From Burkholderiales bacterium (GTDB lineage: Bacteria > Pseudomonadota > Gammaproteobacteria > Burkholderiales > Usitatibacteraceae), in the NCBI GenBank assembly GCA_025359985.1, contig JANYDB010000096.1:1-35448 (forward strand): 35,448 nt of DNA. The letters are read 5' to 3'. Below are positions 1-8,581 of the stretch, piece by piece (the first letter of the stretch is position 1; the number at the start of each line of letters is the position of its first letter). Under the pieces are notes generated by a model, which saw nothing but the letters and a program-made list of their open reading frames with translations, searched no databases and was not told the DNA's origin. The position numbers and the translations under genes are program-made.

Positions 1-1
1 A

Positions 2-217
2 GGCGGTGTCATGCTGGCTGTGCGCATTGCCCATGTTTCGACACAATCACGCGTGATCAAGGACTTGGAAATGGGCGGTGCTGCTGATATTGAGCAGGCC
101 GAAGGAGAATGGAATGACGGTGACTGGACAGATTTTAATCCGCGCGCCATACCGTATCCGGTAGAGCATACAGCCGAGCCGACAGCATCGATCGCGCGGT
201 TTGCACCATCGGCTTGA
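2..217 (+). CDS. C-terminal part of a general-stress-protein-like protein (5' end outside window)
   Basis: The reading frame is open from base 2 and runs to TGA at 215-217, so this is the 3' end of a gene that starts before the window. The visible protein reads GGVMLAVRI, then GGAADIEQAEGEW and WTDFNP. From memory this glycine/valine strand plus a 'GAxDIE...W..GxWxxFdP' ending is typical of the last domain of small general-stress-protein (GSP17M/YsnF-like) proteins, which often lie beside csbD. The tail after the domain is proline/alanine-rich and probably disordered. The internal ATG at 11 is unlikely to be a real start because it falls inside the conserved strand. The family call is tentative; the existence of a truncated gene is more secure. 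Confidence 0.5.
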   Translation, partial: GGVMLAVRIAHVSTQSRVIKDLEMGGAADIEQAEGEWNDGDWTDFNPRAIPYPVEHTAEPTASIARFAPSA

Positions 218-254
218 AGCTGGTTTTGATTAGAAACCTCCCAAGGAAATCCAC

Positions 255-473
255 ATGAATATGAATCGTATTGAAGGCAACTGGAAGCAGCTAAAAGGCC
301 ATTTAAAGCAGCAGTGGGGCTTTCTTATCGACGATCCGCTGGAAGTAACAGCGGGCTGGCACGATCGCCTTGCAGGAAAAATCCAGGAAGCCTATGGCGT
401 TTCCAAAGATGATGAAAACAGACAGCTTGCCGCATGGCAGAGCCAGCATCAAAAAATTGATAGCGCTTTGTGA
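255..473 (+). CDS. CsbD family stress protein
   Basis: A 72-residue acidic, hydrophilic protein. The start MNMNRIEGNWKQLKGHLKQQWG is the hallmark of the CsbD-like family (N-terminal 'xGxWkqlkGkvkxxWG'), followed by a DDPLEVTAG segment and a second helix GKIQEAYGVSKDD. A good ribosome site (AAGGAAAT) sits 6-8 bases before the ATG. CsbD-like proteins are small, abundant stress-response proteins of unknown biochemical action, induced in many bacteria by general stress. It lies 37 bp after another stress-type gene and its TGA overlaps the ATG of a small membrane ORF, so the three may be one transcript. Length matches the family; I see nothing missing. Confidence 0.9.
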   Translation: MNMNRIEGNWKQLKGHLKQQWGFLIDDPLEVTAGWHDRLAGKIQEAYGVSKDDENRQLAAWQSQHQKIDSAL

Positions 474-583
474 TGGGCACTTTCCAACAAGTGCTTGGCT
501 TCTGCTTAGCCTATTTTTTTCTGGTCATTTTATTTTGTGGAACGCTGTTTTATTTTTTTTTCAAGCCGCGCAGTCCACGTTAG
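473..583 (+). CDS. small single-pass membrane protein (36 aa), overlapping csbD
   Basis: Too short for most gene finders. Its ATG (473-475) shares one base with the csbD stop, in a TGATG arrangement typical of translational coupling. The 36-residue product starts MGTFQQVLGFCLAYFF and continues with a strongly hydrophobic stretch (about residues 8-30, ending in FYFFF), then a basic tail KPRSPR. This gives one membrane span with a positive C-terminus, which by the positive-inside rule would face the cytoplasm. I recognise no family. The alternative is that the T-rich stretch is a poorly formed terminator after csbD and the ORF is chance. The coupling, hydrophobic pattern and basic end favour a real microprotein, but only moderately. 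Confidence 0.4.
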   Translation: MGTFQQVLGFCLAYFFLVILFCGTLFYFFFKPRSPR

Positions 584-694
584 TGTCCCGCTAAAGGGCA
601 GAGGTTTGATGTTGCGCAAGTCTTCATGGCGAGGTGGGTGCAAAATAGTTTATACACAGAACAGCATATTGTTCGGCACAACCTGGAGCGCCTG

Positions 695-1783
695 ATGAGC
701 ACCGCTGTACCGGACTCGCCTCTTATCAATGCAGTAACCACGGCAAGTGATGCGTCAGCTCTAGACGACCTCTGGAATCTTGACGACGAGATGCCCCGGA
801 ACAATGCGGGAACTGGTGAAATATTGCACTTTGCCGTTCGCTGCGCAATCCTCGCACCGTCAAGCCATAATTCGCAGCCGTGGCAATTTAAAATCCTCAA
901 TGATGGCCTACTGCTAATTAAAGATCGTAGCCGCTCGCTACCGGTGGTTGATCCCTATGATCGTGAATTAATTATTAGTTGCGGGGCCGCCCTGTTTAAT
1001 ATCAGGGTCGCGCTCGCGCATGTCGGTATCAGCGCCCGCTTTGATGTGTTACCTGATCCGCTGGATGAAGATTTATTGGTGCGAGTGACGGTTGATCATG
1101 CCATGTCGGTCAGTCATGACGATCTTATCGCGCCGCTGTTGTCGGCTATTCCCAAACGCGTCACCAATCGCAGCCGGTTTTCGGCAGACGCGCTGTCGAC
1201 CGAGGTCATTAGCAAGTTACAGCATGCCGCCAAAACTGAATGGGCAAAGCTATCCGTCGCCATCAGCGTGGGCGAACGCGAAGCGATTGCCGCGCTTGTA
1301 GCCGCCGCTGATCTGACACAATTTTCAGATGAACGATTCCGTCATGAGCTGGCATCGTGGCTGCATCCATCACGCAGTCACGATGGGCTCGCAGCGTTTA
1401 GTAACGAGCTGGAAAAGACGCTGGACTTCGCCACCCCGCTGGTCGCGTTGGTGGTGCGAACATTTGACGTGGGTAATGGTCGCGCTGCGCACGATAAAGC
1501 TCTGCCAGAAGGCTCGCCCTTGTTAGCCTGCATCTCAACTGCAACCGACGATGCGTCAGCTTGGCTGATGGCCGGACAAGCGTTGCAGCGTGTGCTACTG
1601 ACAGCGGCACAAGAAGGGCTGGCGGTTTCGTATTTAAATCAGCCCATTGAAGTTGAAACTGCGCGTAGCGCGTTGGCTGCGCTGATGGACACAGAACGTT
1701 TTCCGCAGCTATTGCTTCGTGTGGGCCGTGGCATCGCGCCGGCGCATTCACCACGGCGCAAGCTAGCGGATGTAATTTCTTGA
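695..1783 (+). CDS. Acg-family FMN-binding nitroreductase homologue
   Basis: A protein of 362 residues from the ATG at 695. The frame is open from an earlier ATG at 626, but 695 is preferred because GGAG lies seven bases before it and residue similarity begins only later. The segment AILAPSSHNSQPWQF (about residues 50-65) is the FMN phosphate/ribose-binding motif of nitroreductases in the Acg subfamily. A second half with DDASAWLMAGQALQRVLL and GLAVSYLNQPIE corresponds to the pseudo-duplicated domain of Acg proteins (known from the mycobacterial dormancy-linked Acg), which are thought to bind FMN but often lack normal reductase activity. Cytoplasmic, substrate unknown. The gene stands alone, about 110 bp after the csbD region. 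Confidence 0.8.
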   Translation: MSTAVPDSPLINAVTTASDASALDDLWNLDDEMPRNNAGTGEILHFAVRCAILAPSSHNSQPWQFKILNDGLLLIKDRSRSLPVVDPYDRELIISCGAALFNIRVALAHVGISARFDVLPDPLDEDLLVRVTVDHAMSVSHDDLIAPLLSAIPKRVTNRSRFSADALSTEVISKLQHAAKTEWAKLSVAISVGEREAIAALVAAADLTQFSDERFRHELASWLHPSRSHDGLAAFSNELEKTLDFATPLVALVVRTFDVGNGRAAHDKALPEGSPLLACISTATDDASAWLMAGQALQRVLLTAAQEGLAVSYLNQPIEVETARSALAALMDTERFPQLLLRVGRGIAPAHSPRRKLADVIS

Positions 1784-1872
1784 TCGTGACGCATGCATGG
1801 CGAACCATACCTGTGATCACATAACGGCGGCATTGCAAATTTCAACAATATAAACACAGCGATCCGAGTGCT

Positions 1873-3227
1873 TTGTGTCACTTTATAAAAAGTCGCTTCA
1901 TAAAATGTTGCTTCATAAAATGTTGCTTTATAAAAAATGAAATACCCGAACTCATTACCAAGCTTGTTCATCAGCGCTGGGTCGTGCTTGCGGCGCTGCT
2001 ATTGTTGGTCGGGCTCATCTACGTGATGGCGCAAAAATACTCGGGCCCAGAATGGCTGTACAGGTGGTTGCGATAAAAGATGTGGTGCAAACCATCGTTG
2101 CCAGCGGGCATGTGGAGGCGCCGCGCAGAGTAAATATTGGCAGCTAGATTACCGGCACAGTGGCCTCAATTCCAGTTGCGGAGGGACAGTCAGTAAAAGC
2201 GCAGCAAATCTTGGTTATATTGGAAGATAGTGAGGCGAAAGCGTTGGTTGCACAAGCGAAAGCGGCAGTGGCGCAAGCAGAAGCACGCTTGAGGCAGATC
2301 AGCGAGCTGGGATTGCCCACTGCGCAGCAAGCGCTTAATCAAGCGCAGTTCAATCGTGCCAATGTGGCCAAACAATGGGCTCGAACCAAGGAGCTGCAAA
2401 ACAAAGGATTTTTGGGCCAGGCGGCGCTCGATGATGCGCAAAAAAATCTTGATATTGCCGACAGTCAAATTCGCACCGCGCGTCTGTAGGTGGATACAAA
2501 CCGTAAAACAGGCAGCGATTATCTGGTGGCCACGACCGCGCTTGCACAAGCCGAAGCGAGCTTGAACATGACACTGGCCAAGCTCAACTACACCACTATC
2601 GAAGCGCTGGTGGCAGGCATCCTGATTGCACGCAACGTTGAACGCGGTGATGAGGTGCAACCGGGCAAAGCGTTGATGGTGTTGTCGCCTGGCGGTGATA
2701 CGCAACTGGTGGTCAAGATTGATGAACGCAATCTGGCCGGGTTGAGGCTGGGCGAGCCCGCGTTGGCTGCAGCCGATGCGTTTCCCAATCAACGCTTCTC
2801 GGCCGAGATCGCGTATATCAATCCAGCCGTCGATGTGTTGCGTGGTTCGGTGGAGGTGAAATTGAATGTGCCCGCGCCGCCTGCGTATTTACGCCAGGAC
2901 ATGACCGTCTCAGTCGACATCGAAGTCGCCCGCCGCGCCCGGGTTTTGGTCCTTGCCACCGATGCGATTCACGATAGCGCCAGCCCTGCGCCATGGGCGA
3001 TGAAAATTGTTGATGGTCATGCCAAACGCATACCCATAAAAATCGGTGTGCGCGGTGGCGATAAAGTGGAAATTCTTGATGGTCTGGTGGCGGGAGATCA
3101 AATTATCAAGACCATCGTCGCCACAGCGATCGACGGCATCCGCGTACGCGGACAGATGAAGGAAAGTGCTAAAAATGCGACCACTACAACAACTGCAACC
3201 AGTGCCGACAATACGCCAAAAAAATGA
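1873..3227 (+). pseudogene. HlyD/MacA-type periplasmic adaptor subunit, broken (frameshift and two amber codons)
   Basis: Adaptor (membrane-fusion) protein of an ABC exporter. The N-terminal part (about 1941-2052) encodes a membrane anchor, HQRWVVLAALLLLVGLIYV. The frame then shifts: inserting one base after 2052 (GAA-GTG-GCT-GTA) joins YSGPE to VAVQVV, as expected for the family. The new frame has TAG at 2145-2147 inside IGS*ITGTV (glutamine is usual there) and TAG at 2487-2489 (RL*VDTNRK). Between and after them lie the lipoyl half-motifs (VAEGQSVKAQQILVILEDSEAK), a coiled-coil hairpin rich in Ala/Gln, the second lipoyl half and a beta-barrel domain, all well preserved to the TGA at 3225. 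The true start is unclear because tandem repeats precede the anchor. The end overlaps the permease ATG by four bases. It is either a recent pseudogene or read through. Confidence 0.8.
1881..1940 (+). repeat. four tandem 15-bp degenerate repeats
   Basis: Four consecutive 15-bp units lie at 1881-1895, 1896-1910, 1911-1925 and 1926-1940. The middle two are identical (CTTCATAAAATGTTG); the outer two begin CTTTATAAAA. The array runs directly into the start of the HlyD-like reading frame, where it encodes repeated Phe-Ile-Lys, so it has probably displaced or copied the original start region of that gene. Confidence 0.85.
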
Positions 3228-4456
3228 ATAATTTATTTCCTTTTGAATGGATTGCAGCGATTCGTTTTTTGCGTGAAGGACGTTTGCAATCGTTATTTAT
3301 TTTATCGGGCGTGGCGATTGGGGTTGCGGTCATCGTGTTTATGTCAGCATTGCTTACGGGCCTGCAGGCAAATTTATTCAAGCGAGTATTAAGCTCCCAG
3401 CCACACATCACACTTGAGCGACCCAAGCAAGTCGCCACTCCGCAGCGCGTTGCCGCTGGCACCGGCGAATCGATATTGGCGACGGTACAAAAACCGGCAC
3501 AGCGTCTCAGCAGCGTCGATCAATGGCAAAAAATTCGCGATCAAATGCAAAGTCGCACCGATATTCTGGCCGTATCACCGACCGTCACAGGCCCCGCCTT
3601 TGTGGTGAGGGGAGATGCCAATCAGGCGATTTCCATCGTCGGGATTGATGCTGAGCAGTACATAAAAATTGTCCCACTGTCTGAAAAAATAATCGCGGGG
3701 ACCTACAAGGTGGCGACGACCGATATGCTGATCGGCAAGGATTTAGCCGAGGATTTAGGTGTGCAATTGGGTGACAAGCTGCGCGTGGCGACCGCCGCAG
3801 GCGGCAATTTAACCCTGACAATTGTGGGTATTTTTGATTTGGGTAATCGCGGTGCTAACCAACGCAACGCCTATGTCGCATTCTCTACCGCGCAGAATTT
3901 ATTGAATTTGATCGGCGGTGCATCAAGTATTGACCTGACCGTGGTCGAACCGTTTCAGGCCGAGGTGATAGCCCAATCGATTGCCGCTTCCACCGGACTC
4001 AATGCGCTTTCATGGATCGCCAGTAACAATCAATTGTTTGTGGCTCTGAACGCACAAACATTGTCCAGCCGGATTATTCGATTTTTTGTAGCGCTTTCGG
4101 TAGCAGCCGGCATCGCCAGCGTGCTGGTGGTGTCGGTGGTGCAGAAATCAAAAGAGATCGGCATCCTTCGTGCGATGGGTGGTTCACGTGGGCAAATATT
4201 GCGGGTGTTTCTGATTCAGGGTGCGGTCGTAGGTCTGTTGGGCTCATTGCTCGGCTCCATGCTGGCGTCTGCCATGGTGTCGGTTTGGAGCGCCGTGGCA
4301 AAAAACCCTGACGGCACCCCGATGTTTATCATTGATGTGAACATGAGTCTGTACCTGTGGGCTGCGTTCATTGCCACCATGACCGGCTTGATCGCAGCCG
4401 CCACGCCGGCCATACGAGCGGCGCGCCTTGATCCAGTGGCGGCTATACGTGGGTAG
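3224..4456 (+). CDS. ABC transporter permease, FtsX/MacB-type
   Basis: 410 residues. One membrane span lies near the N-terminus (about residues 22-46, [21 protein letters not shown]), then a large periplasmic domain (about 50-280), then three spans near the C-terminus (about 282-305, 328-355 and 375-397). This is the four-span FtsX/MacB/LolC-type fold of permeases that work by mechanotransmission rather than by a classical pore. The segment [16 protein letters not shown] after the second span is the conserved cytoplasmic coupling loop that touches the ATPase. The start ATG overlaps the stop of the adaptor gene (ATGA), and the ATPase gene follows 10 bp downstream, giving a DevBCA-like adaptor-permease-ATPase operon. 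The substrate cannot be told from sequence. The gene is fully intact although its adaptor partner is broken. Confidence 0.88.
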   Translation: MNNLFPFEWIAAIRFLREGRLQSLFILSGVAIGVAVIVFMSALLTGLQANLFKRVLSSQPHITLERPKQVATPQRVAAGTGESILATVQKPAQRLSSVDQWQKIRDQMQSRTDILAVSPTVTGPAFVVRGDANQAISIVGIDAEQYIKIVPLSEKIIAGTYKVATTDMLIGKDLAEDLGVQLGDKLRVATAAGGNLTLTIVGIFDLGNRGANQRNAYVAFSTAQNLLNLIGGASSIDLTVVEPFQAEVIAQSIAASTGLNALSWIASNNQLFVALNAQTLSSRIIRFFVALSVAAGIASVLVVSVVQKSKEIGILRAMGGSRGQILRVFLIQGAVVGLLGSLLGSMLASAMVSVWSAVAKNPDGTPMFIIDVNMSLYLWAAFIATMTGLIAAATPAIRAARLDPVAAIRG

Positions 4457-4466
4457 GGCAGATAAC

Positions 4467-5279
4467 GTGAATGATATGGGTAGCGCGCCTGGTAAGGATA
4501 GCGGCCGAGCTAGGGTAGATAGCGCCACGTCGGTAAGTGGGCCGGTCGTCAGTCTGGAAGGCGTAAAAAAATCTTTTGGTGTCGGCACATTGGTTGAAAC
4601 CGAGGTGCTGCATGGTATTGATATCAAGCTAGAAAAAGGTGAGTTCGCTTCTCTGATCGGTCCATCAGGCTCAGGCAAAAGCACGTTGCTTAATATTATT
4701 GGCTTGCTGGATCGTCCGACCAGCGGAAAACTTTTTATTAACGGGCAGGACGCTGCTGCGCTTGATGATGCAGCCATCACCAGACTGCGGGGACGTACCA
4801 TTGGCTTTATATTTCAGGCGCATTATTTGCTGTCCGCGTTTACCGCTCTGGAAAACGTGATGATGCCGATACTGCTGGAGCGCAGCCGTCCCGATGACGC
4901 TATGCGTGATACCGCTAAAGAGCTGTTAGAAAAAGTCGGGCTCACCAAATGGCAGGACAATCTTTCCGCAAATATGTCAGGTGGCCAGCAGCAGCGTGTT
5001 GCCATCGCTCGCGCGCTGGCACTGAAGCCTTCTTTAGTGCTGGCCGATGAGCCTACCGGCAATCTGGATACGCAGGCCACTAAAAGCGTATTCAATCTAA
5101 TGCGGGAAATCAGCGCAAGCAGTGGCACTACTTTTTTGTTGGTCACGCATAATTTAAATCTCGCTAGACAATGTGACCGAACCATTGAATTATTGGACGG
5201 TAGGGTGGAAGCCAATCAAAAATCCTCACTGGGCAAACAAGGCACAGCGGGAACTGATTTTGTTGCGGATAGTCATTAG
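4467..5279 (+). CDS. ABC transporter ATP-binding protein (MacB/LolD/DevA type)
   Basis: 270 residues from a GTG start at 4467; AGGG eight bases before it decides for GTG over the ATG at 4476. Walker A is GPSGSGKST (about residues 65-73), the Q-loop lies in FIFQAHYLL, the signature is [15 protein letters not shown] (about 170) and Walker B is [12 protein letters not shown] (about 190), with a switch histidine in LVTHN. All catalytic elements are present. The sequence class ([25 protein letters not shown]) is that of ATPases paired with MacB/LolCDE/FtsX permeases, matching the gene just upstream. The N-terminal 25 residues (Gly/Ser/Ala-rich) are a non-conserved extension. It ends in TAG; the same frame stays open for another 86 codons (see 5280-5540). 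Confidence 0.9.
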   Translation: MNDMGSAPGKDSGRARVDSATSVSGPVVSLEGVKKSFGVGTLVETEVLHGIDIKLEKGEFASLIGPSGSGKSTLLNIIGLLDRPTSGKLFINGQDAAALDDAAITRLRGRTIGFIFQAHYLLSAFTALENVMMPILLERSRPDDAMRDTAKELLEKVGLTKWQDNLSANMSGGQQQRVAIARALALKPSLVLADEPTGNLDTQATKSVFNLMREISASSGTTFLLVTHNLNLARQCDRTIELLDGRVEANQKSSLGKQGTAGTDFVADSH

Positions 5280-5540
5280 TTGGTAATGATGATCAGACAT
5301 ATTCATAATGTGCGGTATGAGGTACAAGCAGCTTTTGGCTTTACAGCAGTTCAATTATTCAACCTCGCCATTGGGCGGGCTTCGTGGCACAAAAATGGCT
5401 CAAACGCCTTACTAGGGCTAGAGTTTCAAAGTGCGCAAGCGCTAGCTGAATATGCGTCTTTAATGCCAGCGTCACCCTATCGACTCACCGATCCCGAACG
5501 ATCAATCAGGCACGATGAACGAAAGTATATTGATGGATGA
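5280..5540 (+). other. gap after the ABC ATPase with an uncharacterised open frame
   Basis: The 235 bp between the ATPase stop and the ferritin-like start hold no recognised gene. One frame is open from TTG 5280 (ATG at 5286) to TGA at 5538-5540 and is in phase with the ATPase, so it would be a C-terminal extension only if the ATPase TAG were read through. The encoded 86 residues resemble no family I know, and I see no convincing ribosome site for a separate start. I treat it as probably non-coding, perhaps holding the promoter of the next gene. Confidence 0.25.
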
Positions 5541-6405
5541 TGGACTTAACAATCTCGGCACCGTTCCCGGCACTGCTAATGCAGCCTCCGCAAACTGGCG
5601 CATCGAAGATATTGATTTTACCGCTGTGAATGAACAGATGCAGGTGACTGATCCGGTTATGTTGTGGCTGGCCACGGCGGCATCATTTATTGAGTCGGCA
5701 TCCGATATTTACACTGAGAATTTAGTTGAATATTTTTCCGCCGATGCGGAAATTTAGAGCTGGCTCGCTTCGTAGTGGGAACCCGAAGAGCTGCAGCATG
5801 GTAAAGCGCTGCGCACCTATGTTGAGGCGGCTTGGTCCGAATTTGATTGGGAGGTGGCGTTTAAGGGTTTTCTGGTGGATTATTCAAAGCTTTGTAGTGT
5901 TGAAGTACTGGGGCCTACCCTGACGCTGGAGCTGGCGTCGCGTTGCGTGATCGAAACGGGCACATCCACGCTATATCGAGCCATGCGGGACGCCACCGAT
6001 GATCCGGCGCTGCGTGATGTGGCTGACAATATCCAGCGTGATGAGGTGCGCCATTTTAAATACTTTTTCAATTTTTTCCGCCGCTATAACGAAGCAGGTG
6101 GCACCAACCGCTGGGCCATTTCCAAAATATTGTTCGCGCGGGTGCGCGAAATTCGCGATAGCGATACGATTTGCGCATTGAGCCATATTCCTGATGGCTG
6201 CGTCGGTCAAACTGGTGCCGACAATATTCCCGATGCGGTTACGATACATCGCCTGATCACGGCACGATTGCGCCCGCATTATCCGTTGGATGCGGCGGCG
6301 AAAATGTTGCTGGCGCCGCTTGCGTTGCCTGCCCCTGCGCGCAATTTTGTCAGCGGCGTGATCAGCGCCGCCGCTCGCACCTCAGTGGCGTGGTCTTTGC
6401 GTTAG
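5515..6405 (+). pseudogene. ferritin-like domain protein, interrupted by two in-frame amber codons
   Basis: One frame runs from ATG 5515 to TAG 6403 with TAG at 5755-5757 and 5773-5775 only. Read through, it gives a helical ferritin-like protein of about 296 residues: FIESASDIYTENLVEYF, then AEI*SWLAS*WEPEELQHGKALR, later CVIETGTSTLYRAM and ADNIQRDEVRHFKYFF. The repeated E-E/D-x-x-H motifs (EELQHG and DEVRH) plus upstream glutamates are the di-iron ligands of the ferritin/acyl-ACP-desaturase superfamily, and all are retained. Both amber codons are where homologues would plausibly have glutamine (EIQ.WLA.QWEPEE). The downstream 630 bp show no other lesion, so decay is recent or the codons are suppressed. 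It probably follows the ABC operon in transcription. The physiological role is unknown. Confidence 0.75.
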
Positions 6406-6495
6406 TGCTTGTGTTTGCGCCTTCTTTAATTTATGCCTTGGTTTATGCCTTAGTTTCTGCAGCCGTGGTCCTCCGCTAGCCACTCACCGCCATTT

Positions 6496-6511
6496 GATAT
6501 TGCGCAATATC
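6496..6511. promoter_or_regulatory. perfect 16-bp palindrome, candidate operator
   Basis: GATATTGCGCAATATC is its own reverse complement. It sits 67 bp before the ATG of the lipoprotein gene at 6578, in the 170-bp gap after the ferritin-like gene, a good position for a repressor or activator site. No other copy was noticed in the window. Just before it (about 6430-6452) is a short direct repeat, TTATGCCTT twice. Confidence 0.4.
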
Positions 6512-6577
6512 TCATTCGGCAGAATCGTTATAGTCAAGCATCATATCGAGTAGCTCGCGCCGCATGAAAGGATAACG

Positions 6578-7237
6578 ATGAAATTTTTTCCTTTGTTTAA
6601 TGAACGCAACCCAATCCGGTTTACGGCTATGGGCACGGTTGCTTTTTTGCTAGCTGTTGCTTTTATGGTGTTGCTTGTCACCGGCTGTTCGACCACGCGG
6701 GTTGACGGGCAGTGGTCAAATCCTGATTTTTCAGGCACTAAGCTGAGCGGCAAAATCCTGGTGGTCGGCATTTCGCGCGACGACACCGTGCGTCGATTGT
6801 ATGAAGATGAGATGGCCGTGCAGCTCGCCGCGCGCGGTGTTACCTCCGTTCGCAGTCATGAGCTGATCGCCGGGCCGCTGTCGGCAGACGGCACGGATGC
6901 ACTATTGATCGCGGCGCGCACTACTGGTGCCACGATGTTGCTGGCAAGTGCGGTGATTGACCGCCAGCATGTTGAGCGCGTGATCTCGGAGCCGATGCCG
7001 CTTTACGGCAATAATTTTAACGGATGGTATGGCTATTATTGGCCGGTGACTTATACCCGCACCGAGGTGCGCTCATTCGAACGCTACACGGTCGGCACCA
7101 GCTTGACCGATGTTGTCACCGGAAAAATTATCTGGTCAGCGCGCACTCAAACTGAAAATGTGGATTATGTTGATCGCGAAATAAAGGCCTTTGCCAAGGT
7201 GATTATCGATGCGCTCGTTAAAGCTGGCCGGTTGTAA
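6578..7237 (+). CDS. putative outer-membrane lipoprotein, DUF4136-like
   Basis: 219 residues. A long signal region with a hydrophobic core (about residues 20-34) ends in the lipobox LVTGC, giving lipidated Cys37. The mature part starts STTRVDGQWSNPDFSG and continues KILVVGISRDDTVRRLYEDEMAVQLAARGV, the arrangement of small DUF4136-type lipoproteins that hold a beta/alpha domain resembling LptE/TolB-N folds. The segment TSLTDVVTGKIIWSARTQTE near the end is typical ('D..tgk.vW.g...'). AAAGGA lies six bases before the first ATG, so that start is preferred over the internal ATG at codon 18. Role unknown; envelope-located. The gene ends 35 bp before cbpA. Confidence 0.75.
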   Translation: MKFFPLFNERNPIRFTAMGTVAFLLAVAFMVLLVTGCSTTRVDGQWSNPDFSGTKLSGKILVVGISRDDTVRRLYEDEMAVQLAARGVTSVRSHELIAGPLSADGTDALLIAARTTGATMLLASAVIDRQHVERVISEPMPLYGNNFNGWYGYYWPVTYTRTEVRSFERYTVGTSLTDVVTGKIIWSARTQTENVDYVDREIKAFAKVIIDALVKAGRL

Positions 7238-7272
7238 ATTATAAAAAAATTATTGGCGTCGCCGGGAGCAGA

Positions 7273-8244
7273 ATGGAATTTAAGGATTACTACAAAACCC
7301 TCGGCGTCGACAAAACCGCTGATGACGCCGCGATAAAAAAAGCGTATCGCAAGCTCGCGCGCAAATATCATCCCGATGTGAGCAAAGAGCGCGACGCTGA
7401 AACTCGCATGAAAGAGATCAATGAAGCGCGCGAGGTTTTGTCCGATGTTGAGAAACGCGCAGCCTATGACAGTCTGGGCAGCGGACATCAGGGCGGAGAA
7501 AACTTTAATCCACCACCGGGATGGGACGCTGGTTATGAATTCTCGGGCAGGGGTGGCGGTGGTGGTAGCGGACGCGGACCCGAAGACTTCAGTGATTTCT
7601 TTTCAAGTATTTTTGGCAACGCTGGCCGTCGTGACGGAAATAGTCGGCGTAGTGCGCAATCAATGCAGGGTGAAGATCATCACGCCAAAGTGGTGATTGA
7701 TCTGGCCGATGCTTACACCGGTAGCGCCCGGGTTATTACGCTGCGGGCGGCCAAACTCGATGATGCTGGCCGTGTGGTGAATGAGGAGCGCACCCTTAAT
7801 GTCAAAATTCCCAAGGGCGTTAAGGCGGGTCAACATATCCGCCTGGCTGGCCAGGGCAGTGCGGGCTTCGGCGGCGGTGCCGCGGGCGATTTATTTCTCG
7901 AAATGAATTTCACCGCCGATCAGCGCTACCGCGTTGACGGTCGCGATGTAACGCAAATAGTGCCGATCACGCCTTGGGAAGCGATGCTCGGCGCGGCCAT
8001 TGAGGTTGAAACCCCATCGGGTCATGTGCAGGTGAAGGTGCCTTCAAATTCACAAACGAGTCGCAAGCTGCGCCTGAAAGGGCGCGGCATTCCAGGCGTT
8101 TCGCCGGGCGATTTGTACCTTGAGCTGACGGTGGTATTGCCATCGGCCGATACGGATAAATCACGCGAGCTGTATGCAGCTATGGCGCGTGAGATGGATT
8201 TTAATCCACGGCAAATGCCGGGAACGCCAGCAGGCACGCCGTAA
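7273..8244 (+). CDS. cbpA: DnaJ-like co-chaperone CbpA
   Basis: 323 residues. The J domain occupies about residues 1-70 (DYYKTLGVDKTADDAAIKKAYRKLARKYHPDV) with the essential HPD at 33-35, which stimulates DnaK ATPase. A Gly/Phe-rich linker follows (about 75-110), then the C-terminal substrate-binding beta-domains, with GVKAGQHIRLAGQGSAG and RLKGRGIPGVSPGDLYLEL motifs. No cysteine-rich zinc finger is present, which separates CbpA (type B) from DnaJ. Length agrees with the CbpA family (about 300-320). GGGAG precedes the ATG. It lies 25 bp before cbpM, its known modulator. Cytoplasmic, nucleoid-associated in E. coli. Confidence 0.95.
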   Translation: MEFKDYYKTLGVDKTADDAAIKKAYRKLARKYHPDVSKERDAETRMKEINEAREVLSDVEKRAAYDSLGSGHQGGENFNPPPGWDAGYEFSGRGGGGGSGRGPEDFSDFFSSIFGNAGRRDGNSRRSAQSMQGEDHHAKVVIDLADAYTGSARVITLRAAKLDDAGRVVNEERTLNVKIPKGVKAGQHIRLAGQGSAGFGGGAAGDLFLEMNFTADQRYRVDGRDVTQIVPITPWEAMLGAAIEVETPSGHVQVKVPSNSQTSRKLRLKGRGIPGVSPGDLYLELTVVLPSADTDKSRELYAAMAREMDFNPRQMPGTPAGTP

Positions 8245-8269
8245 ATATATCGCAAGAAGGAAATTTGAG

Positions 8270-8581
8270 ATGACCTCTTACAATCCGATTTCGGGCGTAC
8301 TCATCGATGATGTTGCGCTCACTATTGACGAGCTTGCGCGCGCCTGCGCGGTTGAGCGCACTTGGATTCGCCAACATGTTGAGGATGGGTTTTTGTCCTG
8401 CACGGTGATGCTGCTGGTGGAAGACGCCAATGATGAGCCACACTGGAAATTCGCCAGCCGCGAGTTGGTGCGCGCTCGAAAACTAATCGCATTCGAACGC
8501 GATTTTGACGCCAACCCCGAGCTCGCGGCGCTGCTGGTTGATTTGCTGGAAGAGATTGCCGAGTTAAAACGCCGGCTTTAA
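8270..8581 (+). CDS. cbpM: chaperone modulator CbpM
   Basis: 103 residues from ATG 8270, which has AAGGA about nine bases upstream; the frame is open further upstream but overlaps cbpA. The MerR-like N-terminal helix-turn-helix-type fold reads TIDELARACAVERTWIRQHVEDGFL, followed by RARKLIAFERDFDANPELAALLVDLLEEIAELKRRL, a long C-terminal helix. This is the layout of CbpM, which binds the J domain of CbpA and blocks its action with DnaK. Its position directly after cbpA, 25 bp apart on the same strand, supports this strongly. Length is as expected (E. coli CbpM is about 100 residues). Confidence 0.92.
   Translation: MTSYNPISGVLIDDVALTIDELARACAVERTWIRQHVEDGFLSCTVMLLVEDANDEPHWKFASRELVRARKLIAFERDFDANPELAALLVDLLEEIAELKRRL

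Noticed and set aside
370-594. 74-codon ORF overlapping csbD in another frame
   Set aside because: Its first two thirds are a shadow of csbD. Only the separate frame from 473 to 583 has a coupled start and a sensible membrane-protein pattern.
1812-1821. TGTGATCACA as a Crp site before the adaptor gene
   Set aside because: The two half-sites abut without the six-base spacer a Crp dimer needs.
1639-1971. Minus-strand ORF with repeated Phe-Tyr-Glu-Ala-Thr
   Set aside because: The repeats in the protein are simply the 15-bp DNA tandem repeat read backwards, and the rest is antisense to the nitroreductase-like gene.
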